From contig NZ_CP109162.1 of the NCBI RefSeq assembly GCF_035920445.1, forward strand, positions 4,650,001-4,714,000: a stretch of DNA of 64,000 bases. The letters are read 5' to 3'. Source of the stretch: Nocardia sp. NBC_01730. Lineage in GTDB: Bacteria; Actinomycetota; Actinomycetes; Mycobacteriales; Mycobacteriaceae. A program made the translations under genes and the position numbers. The notes under the pieces are model-generated. The model saw only the letters and a program-made list of their open reading frames with translations, was not told the DNA's origin and did no database searches. Positions 1-9,599 of the stretch are shown in pieces; the first letter of the stretch is position 1, and each line of letters begins with the position of its first letter.

Positions 1-125
1 GCGTCGACTTCCAGGTACACGAGCCACCGGAGCTGGTTACCCACTTGCGCACCCTTGCGCACCGCATCGAACACGCGGTCACCACGAACCCAGGGCCGAG
101 CACCGGCGCCGGCCGAACTCGATGA
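1..125 (+). CDS. WYL-domain transcriptional regulator, C-terminal end only
   Basis: The left edge cuts into a gene read in frame 3, stopping at TGA 123-125. The visible 40 residues include PPELVTHLRTLAHRI, which resembles the closing helix of WYL-domain (YafY/PafC-like) helix-turn-helix regulators, where a PELV-HLR-LA pattern is typical. The final dozen residues are Gly/Ser/Thr-rich and probably a disordered tail. Only this end is visible, so the DNA-binding part and exact subfamily cannot be judged. The family assignment rests on a short match. Confidence 0.5.
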   Translation, partial: VDFQVHEPPELVTHLRTLAHRIEHAVTTNPGPSTGAGRTR

Positions 126-382
126 CTCCGCGTATGTCCGGATCTGTGGGTAGGAAGTCCTCGACGAGTCACGCGGGCGGGAAGACACGTGTGCTTGTGG
201 CGTCCGGACAGCTCGCGAATCGGCGGTCGCGCACGGCCGCGTTGTGATCTTCGTTCTGGCACAAGTCGTTCCGGTTCGGACGCAGGCGCTCGGACACATC
301 ACGCCGCATGACCACCGAACCCGCGCACGTCTCGGAGTGCCGCGCACCGAGGATCCGGTGCGCGGCAGCTCTGACACGCGGA

Positions 383-3300
383 TCAGCTCGGAAGGTCGTC
401 GATTGATGCGGATTCGGTGCGGGACAGCGTGATTCCGAGATTGGCAGCGGTCCGATCGAGCTCGTCGTCATCGCCGTGGTGCAATTCGACGGCGGAGCCG
501 GCGGAGAGGACCTCGACGTTGAGGCACAGCGATTGGAGTTCCTTGAGCAGAACCTTGAACGATTCCGGAATGCCCGGCTCCGGAATGTTCTCGCCCTTGA
601 CGATCGCCTCGTAGACCTTCACACGGCCGACCACGTCGTCGGACTTGATGGTCAGCAACTCCTGCAGCGTGTACGCCGCACCGTAGGCCTGCATGGCCCA
701 GCACTCCATCTCACCGAACCGCTGGCCACCGAACTGCGCCTTACCACCCAGCGGCTGCTGGGTGATCATCGAGTACGGGCCGGTCGAACGGGCGTGGATC
801 TTGTCGTCGACCAAGTGGTGCAGCTTGAGGATGTACATGTAACCGACGGCGACGGGGTACGGAAAGGGTTCACCGCTGCGGCCGTCGAATAATGTCGACT
901 TACCGTCTGCCCCGACCATGACATCGCCGTCGCGGTTGGGCAGTGTCGACGCCAGCATCCCGGCGAGTTCTTCCTCGCGGGCACCGTCGAAGACCGGTGT
1001 CGCGAGATTCGTATCCGGGCCCGCCGACAACAACTCCTCGGGCAATCGCTTGGCCCAGTCCGGGCGGCTGCCGTCGGCGATGTCGACCTGCCAACCCGCC
1101 TTACCGATCCAGCCCAGATGGGTCTCCAAGATCTGACCGATATTCATACGACGCGGCACACCGTGCGTGTTCAGGATGATGTCGACCGGGGTGCCATCAG
1201 GCATGAACGGCATGTCCTCGGTAGGCAGGATCTTGCCGATCACACCCTTGTTACCGTGCCGACCCGCCAGCTTGTCACCATCCTGGATCTTGCGCTTCTG
1301 CGCCACATACACACGCACCAGCTCATTGACACCCGGAGGCAGATCGTCATCGTCCTCACGCGAGAACACGCGGATACCGATAACCTTGCCGGACTCACCA
1401 TGCGGCACCTTCAACGAAGTGTCCCGCACCTCGCGCGCCTTCTCACCGAAGATCGCCCGCAACAACCGCTCCTCCGGAGTCAGCTCGGTCTCACCCTTCG
1501 GCGTGACCTTGCCGACCAGGATGTCACCATCCCGAACCTCCGCACCGATACGCACGATGCCACGCTCGTCCAGATCGGCCAGCACCTCATCGGACACATT
1601 CGGGATATCCCGCGTGATCTCCTCGGCACCCAGCTTGGTGTCACGAGCATCGATCTCGTGCTCTTCGATGTGGATCGAGGTGAGAACATCCTCTTCCACC
1701 AGGCGCTGCGACAGGATAATCGCGTCCTCGTAGTTGTGGCCCTCCCACGGCATGATCGCCACGAGCAGGTTCTTACCCAGAGCCATCTCACCGTTCTCGG
1801 TGCACGGACCATCAGCCAGAACCTGACCATGCTCGACCCGCTGACCCTCGTCCACGATCGGACGCTGGTTGGAGCAGGTGCCCTGGTTGGAGCGGTTGAA
1901 CTTCCGCATCCGATAGGACTTGCGAGTACCGTCATCGGCCATCACGGTGACATAGTCGGCCGAAACCTCCTCGACCACACCAGCCTTCTCGTTCACCACG
2001 ACATCACCCGCGTCCACCGCCGCACGCAACTCCATACCCGTGCCGACGATCGGCGCCTCGGAACGGATCAGCGGAACGGCCTGACGCTGCATATTCGCAC
2101 CCATCAAGGCACGGTTGGCATCATCGTGCTCGAGGAACGGAATCATCGCCGTCGCGACCGACACCATCTGACGCGGCGACACATCCATGTAGTCGACTTC
2201 GTCGGAATCAACGAGCTCGACCTCGGAATTCTTGCGACGCACCGCGATTCGCGCATCAATGAAGCGTCCCTCGGCATCGAGCGGCTCATTCGCCTGCGCT
2301 ACAACATGAAGGTCTTCCTGGTCGGCGGACAGGTAGTCGACCTCGTCGGTCACCTTGCCGTCGATCACTTTCCGGTACGGCGTCTCGATGAAGCCGAACG
2401 GGTTGACCCGTGCGTACACCGACAGATAACCCATCAGCCCGATATTCGGACCTTCGGGCGTCTCGATCGGACACATCCGGCCGTAATGGCTGTAATGCAC
2501 ATCACGGACCTCGAGACTGGCGCGTTCCCGACTCAGGCCACCCGGCCCGAGCGCCGACAGGCGGCGTTTGTTGGTCAGACTCGCGAGCGGGTTCCGCTCG
2601 TCCATGAACTGCGACAGCTGCGAGGTTCCGAAGAACTCCTTGATCCCCGCGACGACGGGGCGGATATTCATCAGGGTCTGCGGCGTGATCGCCTCGACAT
2701 CCTGAGTCGTCATCCGCTCGCGGACCACGCGCTCCATCCGGGACAGGCCTACCCGCATCTGGTTCTGGATCAACTCACCGACGGTGCGCACCCGGCGATT
2801 ACCGAAATGATCGATATCATCGACCTCGACCCGAACCTCGATGCCACCTGGCGCGGTCATCACCGAATCACCCGCGTGCAGATGCAGCAGGTATTCGATG
2901 ATCGTGACGATATCTTCCTCGGTCAGCACCCGTGGGCCGAGCCCACCGGGGCGAGCCGTCGGCGCAGCGTCCCCGGCGAATGACGGAGCCGGGCGCCGGC
3001 GAGGCGGAGTCGATGAGCCGATGACTTCGTCGGCGTGGATGCCGAGTTTCTTGTCGATTTTGTAGCGACCGACGCGCGCCAGGTCGTAGCGCTTCTCCTT
3101 GAAGAACAGGTTCTCCAGCAGGGCCTGCGCGGACTCCTTCGTCGGCGGCTCGCCCGGGCGCAGCTTGCGATGGATATCGAGCAGCGCCGCATCGGTGCCC
3201 GACGCGTTGTCCTTCTCCAGGGACGTCATCATGATCGCGGAGAAACTGAACCGCTCGGTGATCTGCGCACTGGTCCAGCCGAGCGCCTTGAGCAGGACTG

Positions 3301-4012
3301 TCACGGGTTGACGGCGTTTACGGTCGATACGAACGCCGACGGTGTCGCGTTTGTCGATGTCGAATTCCAGCCACGCCCCGCGCGACGGGATGACGCGCAC
3401 ACTGTGCAGATCCTTATCCGTGGCCTTGTCGACGGCGCGATCGAAGTAGACACCCGGCGAACGCACCAACTGCGAGACAATGACGCGCTCGGTGCCATTG
3501 ACGACAAAAGTGCCCTTGTCGGTCATCATCGGAAAATCACCTATGAAGACCGTTTGGCTCTTGATCTCACCGGTGTTGTTGTTCATGAACTCAGCGGTGA
3601 CGAACAGCGGCGCCGCGTAGGTCATATCCTTGTCTTTACATTCCTCGATCGAGGTCTTGACCTCCTCGAAACGGGGGTCGGAGAGCGTCAACGACATCGT
3701 CGCGGCGAAGTCCTCGATCGGGCTGAGCTCCTCGAGCACCTCCTCCAATCCGCCCACACGTGAGTCGCCGCGCGCCGCTGCCCGTTCGCGCCAGGCAGGC
3801 GCACCGATCAACCATTCGAACGAATCGGTCTGGACATCCAACAACCCCGGAACATCCAGGGGCTCACGGAGTTTGGCGAACGAGACCCGCTTCGGTGCCC
3901 CGGAGCGGTGTCGTCTGGTCGCTCCGCAGGCTCCGCTCCTGCTGGTATCGACGGGTATTTCGGCATTGACCTTGGTCTGACTCGAGACTGCCAAGATGCG
4001 TCCTTCCAGCAC
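383..4012 (-). CDS. rpoB2: Second DNA-directed RNA polymerase beta subunit, rifampicin-resistant type
   Basis: A near-complete RNA polymerase beta subunit (1209 aa from GTG 4012), with the conserved core from [15 protein letters not shown] to the C-terminal switch region. No rpoC follows; the next gene downstream is an unrelated regulator on the other strand, so this is a stand-alone extra copy. GTG 4012 was chosen because [13 protein letters not shown] matches the usual N-terminus of nocardial RpoB; the open frame runs further upstream to 4153 without recognisable sequence. In the rifampicin pocket (E. coli numbering) the changes include Q517E, N518R, S522A and H526N (Asn481 here, codon 2570-2572), plus I572M and S574Y in cluster II. 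H526N is a classical resistance change. A Pro/Arg-rich insertion lies near residues 331-360. Family knowledge: Nocardia farcinica rpoB2 and Nonomuraea rpoB(R) are such duplicates and confer rifampicin resistance. Resistance here is inferred. Confidence 0.95.
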   Translation of the reverse strand: MLEGRILAVSSQTKVNAEIPVDTSRSGACGATRRHRSGAPKRVSFAKLREPLDVPGLLDVQTDSFEWLIGAPAWRERAAARGDSRVGGLEEVLEELSPIEDFAATMSLTLSDPRFEEVKTSIEECKDKDMTYAAPLFVTAEFMNNNTGEIKSQTVFIGDFPMMTDKGTFVVNGTERVIVSQLVRSPGVYFDRAVDKATDKDLHSVRVIPSRGAWLEFDIDKRDTVGVRIDRKRRQPVTVLLKALGWTSAQITERFSFSAIMMTSLEKDNASGTDAALLDIHRKLRPGEPPTKESAQALLENLFFKEKRYDLARVGRYKIDKKLGIHADEVIGSSTPPRRRPAPSFAGDAAPTARPGGLGPRVLTEEDIVTIIEYLLHLHAGDSVMTAPGGIEVRVEVDDIDHFGNRRVRTVGELIQNQMRVGLSRMERVVRERMTTQDVEAITPQTLMNIRPVVAGIKEFFGTSQLSQFMDERNPLASLTNKRRLSALGPGGLSRERASLEVRDVHYSHYGRMCPIETPEGPNIGLMGYLSVYARVNPFGFIETPYRKVIDGKVTDEVDYLSADQEDLHVVAQANEPLDAEGRFIDARIAVRRKNSEVELVDSDEVDYMDVSPRQMVSVATAMIPFLEHDDANRALMGANMQRQAVPLIRSEAPIVGTGMELRAAVDAGDVVVNEKAGVVEEVSADYVTVMADDGTRKSYRMRKFNRSNQGTCSNQRPIVDEGQRVEHGQVLADGPCTENGEMALGKNLLVAIMPWEGHNYEDAIILSQRLVEEDVLTSIHIEEHEIDARDTKLGAEEITRDIPNVSDEVLADLDERGIVRIGAEVRDGDILVGKVTPKGETELTPEERLLRAIFGEKAREVRDTSLKVPHGESGKVIGIRVFSREDDDDLPPGVNELVRVYVAQKRKIQDGDKLAGRHGNKGVIGKILPTEDMPFMPDGTPVDIILNTHGVPRRMNIGQILETHLGWIGKAGWQVDIADGSRPDWAKRLPEELLSAGPDTNLATPVFDGAREEELAGMLASTLPNRDGDVMVGADGKSTLFDGRSGEPFPYPVAVGYMYILKLHHLVDDKIHARSTGPYSMITQQPLGGKAQFGGQRFGEMECWAMQAYGAAYTLQELLTIKSDDVVGRVKVYEAIVKGENIPEPGIPESFKVLLKELQSLCLNVEVLSAGSAVELHHGDDDELDRTAANLGITLSRTESASIDDLPS

Positions 4013-4643
4013 CTCGCGCCGCCCACGCGTTCGCGCGGTCGTCACGGTATCTGCTTGTCCTGTGGGCCGTATTTCACATTGCGCACCGTTCCGGACGCCG
4101 CCCGAACATGACTCGACAACAACGGGTAGAAAGCGACACGCAGACAGTGCCACTTTCTACAGTCATTTCGGATTTCGAGAGTTGGACAGCACGCGACCCG
4201 ACGCGAAGCCCCAAATTACACCCGAACTCGACCGATGTCGAGGGAGCAAAAGAAAATAGGCACCCAATTTCCAGTGCCTTTCCCTCTTGATAATGACATC
4301 TCAATATGACATTCGTCAAGTCTATTTTTTCGAGACAGACCACTGACCGCCGCGCCGGTGAGATAAATCGCCAGCCGCAGGTCGCAACCCGACCAGATGC
4401 CATCGGGCGGTGAGACCCGACCACGGCCGTCACCGGGTATGCGTGGGTGCCGGACAAGCCGTTGTCGATGTCGCGAACGATGCCGCGCGAACCCTCGTCG
4501 CCGCACCCGCCCCAGTCGATCGCGACCGCCGTCCGGCTGCTGCGCACAGTTTCCGTAGAGCGCTCTGCACGGCGCGGACAACGGCGCCCTTGTTCCTGAA
4601 GTGCCGGTACGCCAACGTATTCGGCGCGCGGCCAGTGGGTAGG
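4013..4643. other. Intergenic region upstream of rpoB2
   Basis: About 630 bases separate the rpoB2 start from the end of the propeller gene. It should hold the rpoB2 promoter. A stretch near 4270-4330 is clearly A/T-richer than the surroundings (for example runs of t and a around 4321-4332), as expected for a promoter region on the minus strand, but no -35/-10 pair can be chosen with confidence. A short stretch at 4560-4632 resembles part of a TetR gene and is listed separately. No other supported gene was seen. Confidence 0.5.
4560..4632 (-). pseudogene. Possible TetR-family HTH remnant
   Basis: On the minus strand one frame reads GRAPNTLAYRHFRNKGAVV, close to the end of a TetR DNA-binding domain, where a GVSxxTLYRHFxxKxALV pattern is usual. 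The reading frame around it carries no recognisable first helix and no ligand-binding domain. If real, it is a remnant of a regulator lost from the rpoB2 upstream region. The match is short and could be chance in GC-rich DNA. Confidence 0.28.
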
Positions 4644-5552
4644 TCAGTGGGACAGGCGGATGCGCAGGATGGCGCCACTTTCGGTGCCGGCAAGCAATTC
4701 GTCCGGGTGTCCGGGTACCGCGACGACCGCGGTCATCGGCTCGCCGCTGAGGACTGCGCACGCGGCACCGTTCGTCGGATCGACCCGGACCAGTTGGCCC
4801 GCGAGAGTTGTCACGTAGAGGACTCCGGCGGGGTCGACCAAGAGGTCGTCGGCGAAATCCGGCACGCCGGGCAGCGGCGAGGACAGGTCGGCGACGGTGC
4901 CGCGGTCGGCGGGCGCGGCGATCGGGACGCGGACGATCCGGCCGAGCGGGCCGCCGTTGGTGGTCACGTACAGCACCCCGTCGTACACGGCAACGCCGTT
5001 GGCGGCGAGCACGGCCACCGGCTCACCCCAGGCGATGTCGACACTCGCGTCGGGACGGACCCGAACCACGCCGGACATGGTCGCGACGTAGAGGTTGCCG
5101 CTCGGGTCGAACGCGGCGCCGTTCGGCATGGTGAACCCGGAGACGAACACCTCGGGCTTCGGCACGGCGGCCGCGGGGTCGAAGCGGACCACACCGCCGG
5201 GCCGAATAACACTGGTCGGCGTGTCGCCGTAGACGACGTAGAGCAGTCCGTCCGGGCCGAGCCGGACCGCGCCTGGGAATTCGACCGGTACGGTCGCGGT
5301 AAGCGTGCCTGCCGCGTCGTAGCGCTGAACCTCGTTGCGGTAGAGGCGAGAAACCCACAGGTTGCCCTGCGCGTCGTAGCCCACGTTCTCCGACCAGTCG
5401 AGCACGGGCAACCCGGCGGGCACGGCGGTCGCGGACGCGGCGGGAGCGCAGGAGGCGATCGGGGCGGCGGTGGCGCTCGGCACCGACGCGAAGGTCAGCG
5501 CGAGCGCGGCGGCGGGTAGGAGCAAGGCGCCTGGACGGCGGGAGGTTCGCAA
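4644..5552 (-). CDS. Secreted SMP-30/gluconolactonase-like beta-propeller protein
   Basis: A 302-residue exported protein. From TTG 5552 the N-terminus is basic (LRTSRRPG), followed by a hydrophobic Ala/Leu stretch and a signal-peptidase site near SATAAP. The frame is open back to 5666, but the TTG puts the signal peptide at the start and has GAGG a few bases upstream. The mature part repeats propeller-blade motifs such as GYDAQGNLWVSRLYRNEVQRY, LGPDGLLYVVYGD, AFDPSGNLYVATM and VDPAGVLYVTTLAG, typical of SMP-30/NHL-like six-bladed folds (here shown in separate pieces). Such proteins are lactonases, esterases or binding proteins; which one applies cannot be read from sequence. The gene stands alone. 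Confidence 0.8.
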   Translation of the reverse strand: MRTSRRPGALLLPAAALALTFASVPSATAAPIASCAPAASATAVPAGLPVLDWSENVGYDAQGNLWVSRLYRNEVQRYDAAGTLTATVPVEFPGAVRLGPDGLLYVVYGDTPTSVIRPGGVVRFDPAAAVPKPEVFVSGFTMPNGAAFDPSGNLYVATMSGVVRVRPDASVDIAWGEPVAVLAANGVAVYDGVLYVTTNGGPLGRIVRVPIAAPADRGTVADLSSPLPGVPDFADDLLVDPAGVLYVTTLAGQLVRVDPTNGAACAVLSGEPMTAVVAVPGHPDELLAGTESGAILRIRLSH

Positions 5553-5659
5553 CGGGCACCTCAGCTCGGGAAAGGGGGAAGGTCGCCGCGCAGTGTAGCG
5601 ATCTTTTCCGAGTGGATGTGGCGCCCCATGGCCAACAGAATCTTTGGCAAGATCGACGA

Positions 5660-6385
5660 ATGCCATTCTTCGACGGCGCCCGCGGCCGGATGCACTATCG
5701 GTGGTGGCCGACCGAAAACCCGGTGCTCACCGTGGTTCTGCTGCCTGGAATGGGCCAGCACAGCGGCCACTATCACCGTCTCGCCCGCACCCTGCAACCT
5801 GCCCACATGCAGATGTGGGCGTTGGACACCTCAGGACACGGGCTGAGCGAGGGCGACCCGGACCGGCCGGGCACCCTGGCCGAGCTGGTGGCCGACGCGC
5901 TTCGCCTGGTCGAGCTGGCCCGCGCCGCACACCCACACACACCGCTGATCCTGATGGGCCACTCACTCGGCGCGGTCACCGCACTGGGCATGCTCGGCGC
6001 CGCGGTGCCGGATTCGGCGGAGGCGACACCGGATTCGGCCGTCCTGGAGCGGGCCTACCCGCTGCGGCCTGCCCTGCCCGCGAGCACGCTGGCGGGGCTG
6101 GTGCTGTCCGGCGTGCCGAAGCGCGCACTCGGCGGCGGTGCGCCCGGCGCGCCGGGAACGCCGCTGCCACGCAGGCTTCCGGTGCTGACGGTGCACGGCG
6201 TCGAAGATCGGCGCGCGCCGATCGATGCGGTCAGGGTCTGGACTAGCCGCCACGAATCGGTACATTTGCGGGAGTACACCGACGCCGGGCACGACCTGCT
6301 GCACGAGCCGGTGCACGCGCGTGTCGCTGCCGACATCGCGGACTGGATGCAGGGTGTCGTCGTGGGGTCGGCGCGACATCCGTGA
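5660..6385 (+). CDS. Alpha/beta hydrolase, monoacylglycerol-lipase-like
   Basis: A 241-residue serine hydrolase. An LLPGMGQHSGHY oxyanion-hole region precedes the nucleophile elbow GHSLG (Ser102), and the triad is completed by Asp in HGVEDRRAP and His in DAGHDLLHEP. The N-terminal MHYRWWP and the DTSGHGLSEG segment are typical of Hydrolase_4/monoacylglycerol lipases, which release fatty acids from mono-glycerides or similar small esters. No signal peptide, so cytosolic. ATG 5660 was preferred over the in-frame ATG 5612 because family proteins begin directly with the strand reading FFDGARGRMHYR. A single Pro/Ala/Gly-rich segment around residues 118-160 makes the cap region longer than it is conserved. 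Confidence 0.85.
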   Translation: MPFFDGARGRMHYRWWPTENPVLTVVLLPGMGQHSGHYHRLARTLQPAHMQMWALDTSGHGLSEGDPDRPGTLAELVADALRLVELARAAHPHTPLILMGHSLGAVTALGMLGAAVPDSAEATPDSAVLERAYPLRPALPASTLAGLVLSGVPKRALGGGAPGAPGTPLPRRLPVLTVHGVEDRRAPIDAVRVWTSRHESVHLREYTDAGHDLLHEPVHARVAADIADWMQGVVVGSARHP

Positions 6386-6426
6386 ACCGAACACGCTTCG
6401 GATGAGGAAGAAGGGGGACGGCGCAC

Positions 6427-6861
6427 ATGCCATCGAACGAGAACGGGTTCGGCGGAGAGCCACCCGCCGAGGTCACGGCGCCCGGTGTCGACGTCGCCGC
6501 GCTGAATCGGGCGGTCGACGACGGGACACTGTGGATCGACGGCCTCCTCGTCGCGGACGGCGCACACGAACGGTGCGCGCGCCAGTACGAGCAACTCGCC
6601 GACCGGGTCGAAGCGCAGATCCGCGTGCTGAACGCGGCGACCTCGCTGCCCGGGTTCGGCGGGTTCGCCTCCGGCGACTCCCTACGCACCGGCTTCGAGC
6701 GCAAGGCCGACGGCGCGATCGCCCGGCTGCGGGAATACGCCACGGGAGCCAGGGCACTCGCACAGACCTTCCGTGCGGCGGCGGCCGCCTACCAGGGGGC
6801 CGACCATGCTCTCGCCGCGGCGGTCGATCGGATCGACGCGACGGGAGCCACTCATGCGTAA
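6427..6861 (+). CDS. ESX-type helical secreted protein candidate with YxxxD signal
   Basis: A 144-residue, nearly all-helical protein without signal peptide or membrane segment. Residues about 25-70 and 85-135 form two amphipathic helices around a Gly-rich turn (PGFGGF), the layout of WXG100/PE-type hairpins. The second helix ends with Y122-Q-G-A-D126, fitting the YxxxD/E export signal of type VII secretion. The stop overlaps the start of the next gene by 8 bases, implying translational coupling, and the third gene looks like EspG. Family name is uncertain because the WXG turn itself is absent; assignment rests on fold pattern, the YxxxD motif and neighbours. A GGGGGAC-type ribosome binding site precedes ATG 6427. 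Confidence 0.65.
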   Translation: MPSNENGFGGEPPAEVTAPGVDVAALNRAVDDGTLWIDGLLVADGAHERCARQYEQLADRVEAQIRVLNAATSLPGFGGFASGDSLRTGFERKADGAIARLREYATGARALAQTFRAAAAAYQGADHALAAAVDRIDATGATHA

Positions 6862-8146
6862 AATGCCACGCGCCGCCGAGCGGGCCACGCACCGGCGCAC
6901 CGACCCCGCCTACGTGCCGAACGTCGAAATCTTCGACAACCTCACCCACGACGAGATCCACGCCAAAGTCCAGCTGCTGAATCCCGCGGTGCTCGCGGGT
7001 GGCCGGCAGGCGTGGGCCGATTCCGCCGCAGAAATGGCGGACGCGATCTTCCAGGCGCACACCGAGATTCGCGCCGCTATCGCCGACGGCTGGCGCGGCA
7101 GCGCGGCCGAGAGCGCGGTCGCCGTTGTGCGCGTGTTCGAGCAGGGCGGCCAAGACCTCGCCGATGTGCTCGCGGTGGTCTCGCAGCGCCTCGGTCAGGC
7201 GAGCGACGCGGCGGAGGCGCTGCGGGCCGCCGTGTCGGAGCCGTCCGGCGTCGCGCCGGATCTGGCCGCGGCCCTACTGGATCCGGCCCAGGCGACCAGC
7301 AACATCGACGGACAAAAGGAGGGCGAGCACGCACGCCAAGATGTCGTGCGCGCGATGAACGACATCTATGCGGGAGTGTTCGTCCAGACCGGCACCGATG
7401 TCCCCGCGTTCCCCGACCAGGCGGACGACCGGACGCCCGAAGCGCCGACCGGTGCACCGTCGGCCAACGTGACCGGAACCAGTCCGAAAGTATTTGACGC
7501 ACAGACTGTTTCGCTCGACATGACCGTGCAGGGGACCAGATCGGCGGATCCGAGCGCGAACGGGGCGCCTACCGACCGGACGCCCGACGCCGTACCCGCG
7601 ACAACGACCGCCGGGGTCACTCCGGCCGACAGCGTCGTCCCCGCCGACCCGCGGGCGAACGCACCCCGCGTCGCGCCTGCCGCCGCCGAGGCTCCGCTGT
7701 CGGTGGTCCCGGCCGGCACCCGGCTCCGCACCGCTCCCGCCGCGAGCGCACCGGCGTCGACGAACACGACCGCCGCGACGCCCGCGCCGATCGTCGTGCC
7801 GACCACTCCGGGCACGAGCAACCCGGTCCCGGCGGAGCAGGAACGCAAACGCGATGAGCGACGCACGGACAACGCGGGCAACGACGCGGTCACCGGTCTG
7901 GGCGCGGGCGCCGTCGGCGGTCTGATGGGCGGCGCGCTGGCCACCACCGACACCACGAGACCGGGATCGAGCGTCGCCGCGAACGCGGTCGCCGCACGAA
8001 CCGTGCACGTCGACGACGAGGACGACGAGTTCGATCTCGACGACCTCCCGACTTACCTCGAGCCCTCCGACGACGGCGGCGAACTGATCGGGTCGCTCGA
8101 TCCGACGACGCCGCCCGTGCTCGGTGAATGGACCGAGTACGAGTGA
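6854..8146 (+). CDS. WXG/PPE-like ESX protein with long disordered tail
   Basis: A 430-residue protein. Residues 20-190 are helical and contain W80-R-G82 in ADGWRGSAAESA, the turn typical of WXG100 and PPE-like ESX proteins, preceded by the pattern LLNPAVLAGGRQAWADSA. Residues about 200-330 are Pro/Ala/Thr-rich and disordered; a Gly/Ala stretch (GAGAVGGLMGGALA) follows; the C-terminus is strongly acidic (DDEDDEFDLDDLP). ATG 6854 was taken because it overlaps the previous stop and removes an Arg-rich lead with no homology. Likely role: partner of the preceding protein in a secreted heterodimer, by analogy with PE/PPE pairs; not shown by sequence alone. Confidence 0.75.
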   Translation: MRKMPRAAERATHRRTDPAYVPNVEIFDNLTHDEIHAKVQLLNPAVLAGGRQAWADSAAEMADAIFQAHTEIRAAIADGWRGSAAESAVAVVRVFEQGGQDLADVLAVVSQRLGQASDAAEALRAAVSEPSGVAPDLAAALLDPAQATSNIDGQKEGEHARQDVVRAMNDIYAGVFVQTGTDVPAFPDQADDRTPEAPTGAPSANVTGTSPKVFDAQTVSLDMTVQGTRSADPSANGAPTDRTPDAVPATTTAGVTPADSVVPADPRANAPRVAPAAAEAPLSVVPAGTRLRTAPAASAPASTNTTAATPAPIVVPTTPGTSNPVPAEQERKRDERRTDNAGNDAVTGLGAGAVGGLMGGALATTDTTRPGSSVAANAVAARTVHVDDEDDEFDLDDLPTYLEPSDDGGELIGSLDPTTPPVLGEWTEYE

Positions 8147-8991
8147 ACTGGACGCTGACCCCGGACCAGTTCGCGCTGGCCTGGTCGCGCACCGACGGCG
8201 ATCGGATCCCCTACCCGCTGGCCATCCGCCTGTCCGCGCGCGACACCGGCGAACGCGCCGCGCAACTACCCGCACTCAGCGGCTGGTGCGATCGCGTGCT
8301 GGACGCGGATCTGGAAGCGGCACTGCGCATCCTCGCTAAGCCGGACCTGCGCATCGAGGTGTTCGGACAGCGTGAACCGGCGCCGATCCCGCACGAACTG
8401 GGTCCGTGCCGGGACGATGGCCCCCTTGCGCCGCCTCCCACCCCCGCGGCAGAAGGCGGGCACGCACCCGGCCCGGCGGCGCGGCCGGTCCGGATTCTCG
8501 GCGCCGCATGCGGGAACATCGCGGTGGTCGCGGCGCAGCGTCCTGGCGCGACCCCGGACCGCGGCGACGCGGTGCGGTTGTTCGTCGGCAGCCCGAAAAA
8601 CCTTGCCGCGCGGGTGGTCTCGACACTGCCGGAGAACGCCCCCGGCGCACTCCCGCGCCTGACCGCCCCGCGTGCCCAGGTCGGCGAGGACAGCCGCGGC
8701 CTGGTCACCGTCCCGGTCGCCGGACCGTCGCCATCGGCCAGAATCCGCAAGCTGCTGAAGCAGCCGCGCGAGGGCATCGGTCAGATCGTCGTCTCCGCCC
8801 GCCGCGGTGCGGGCGTGCCGCGCCCGTTCGGCGTGCTGTGCTGGATCGACGTGGTCGGAGATGGGCGATACGCGGTGCGCACCGGCACCGACGTCGACAT
8901 CGTCGCCGTGACGGCGGAAGGGTTCGCCGCCCATCTGCGCCCGATGATCACCGCGGCCACGCGCACCATCACGGCATACGCAGAGCGCTGA
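8143..8991 (+). CDS. EspG-family ESX secretion-associated chaperone
   Basis: A 282-residue protein resembling EspG, the cytosolic chaperone that binds PPE-type proteins and keeps them soluble before ESX export. The N-terminal VNWTLTPDQFALAWSRTD and IPYPLAIRLSARDTGER match the opening beta sheet of the family; a mid-protein linker (90-115) is Pro/Gly-rich; later strands carry GRYAVRTGTDVDIVAVT and a final helix AAHLRPMITAATRTI. GTG 8143 overlaps the previous TGA as GTGA; ATG 8128 is the alternative, adding five residues. Together with the two preceding genes it forms a three-gene operon without any ESX core gene nearby, so export would need a distant ESX machine. Confidence 0.75.
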   Translation: MNWTLTPDQFALAWSRTDGDRIPYPLAIRLSARDTGERAAQLPALSGWCDRVLDADLEAALRILAKPDLRIEVFGQREPAPIPHELGPCRDDGPLAPPPTPAAEGGHAPGPAARPVRILGAACGNIAVVAAQRPGATPDRGDAVRLFVGSPKNLAARVVSTLPENAPGALPRLTAPRAQVGEDSRGLVTVPVAGPSPSARIRKLLKQPREGIGQIVVSARRGAGVPRPFGVLCWIDVVGDGRYAVRTGTDVDIVAVTAEGFAAHLRPMITAATRTITAYAER

Positions 8992-9050
8992 TCCATCGCG
9001 GTGCGCGTCCGGGGAGACCACGACGCGCGGCAAGCGCTTACGGTGTACAA

Positions 9051-9575
9051 GTGCCACTCTACGAATTCGAAGGCAAGCGGCCCCAGGTCGATCCGACGGC
9101 GTTCGTCGCACCGACCGCGACCCTGATCGGTGACGTGCGGGTCGAGGCGGGCGCCTCGATCTGGTACGGCGCGGTGCTGCGCGCGGACCTGGCCCCGATC
9201 ATCATCCGGGAACGCGCCAACATCCAGGACAACGCGGTCCTGCACGTGCCGCCGGACGTGCCGATGGAGATCGGCCCCGGCGCGACCATCGCGCATAGTG
9301 TTGTGTTCCACGGCGCCTCGGTCGGTGCGGAGGCCATCGTCGGCAACGGCACCACGGTGCTCGATCTTGCGAGGATCGGCGCAGGCACCATGATCGCGGC
9401 GCACTCGCTGGTCCAGCCCGGCACCGACATTCCCGACGGTGTGCTGGCCGCCGGATCACCCGCGGAGGTGAAGCGGCCGATCGAGGGCACCCCGGCTCAG
9501 ATGTGGGTCCAGCTGAACCCGGCCTTCTATGCGGAGTTGGCGCAGCGCCACCGCAAGGGTATCGCCGAGATCTGA
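9051..9575 (+). CDS. Gamma-class carbonic anhydrase family protein
   Basis: A 174-residue left-handed beta-helix protein of hexapeptide repeats (for example VAPTATLIGDV, VEAGASIWYGAVLRADLAPI, GNGTTVLDLARIGAGTMIA). The three zinc histidines of gamma carbonic anhydrases correspond to the His residues in AVLHVPP, IAHSVV and VVFHGAS. Closely related proteins include YrdA/PaaY, so either CO2 hydration or a thioesterase-like or structural role is possible. The start is GTG 9051; no good ribosome binding site precedes it, but a TACGGT hexamer lies 6 bases upstream, which would make a leaderless message. Convergent with the next gene, 7 bases apart. Confidence 0.85.
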   Translation: MPLYEFEGKRPQVDPTAFVAPTATLIGDVRVEAGASIWYGAVLRADLAPIIIRERANIQDNAVLHVPPDVPMEIGPGATIAHSVVFHGASVGAEAIVGNGTTVLDLARIGAGTMIAAHSLVQPGTDIPDGVLAAGSPAEVKRPIEGTPAQMWVQLNPAFYAELAQRHRKGIAEI

Positions 9576-9576
9576 G

Positions 9577-9599
9577 CCGCGCTCAGCACAGCAGCGCGG
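9577..9599. terminator. Possible hairpin terminator between convergent genes
   Basis: CCGCGCT at 9577-9583 pairs perfectly with AGCGCGG at 9593-9599 around a 9-base loop, in the short space where the carbonic anhydrase and phosphoribosyltransferase genes converge. No U-tract follows on either side, and the right arm lies inside the end of the minus-strand gene. Confidence 0.35.

Noticed and set aside
1118..2983. Long plus-strand open frame (621 codons) opposite rpoB2
   Set aside because: It is the antisense shadow of a highly conserved gene in high-GC DNA; its translation has no recognisable domain.
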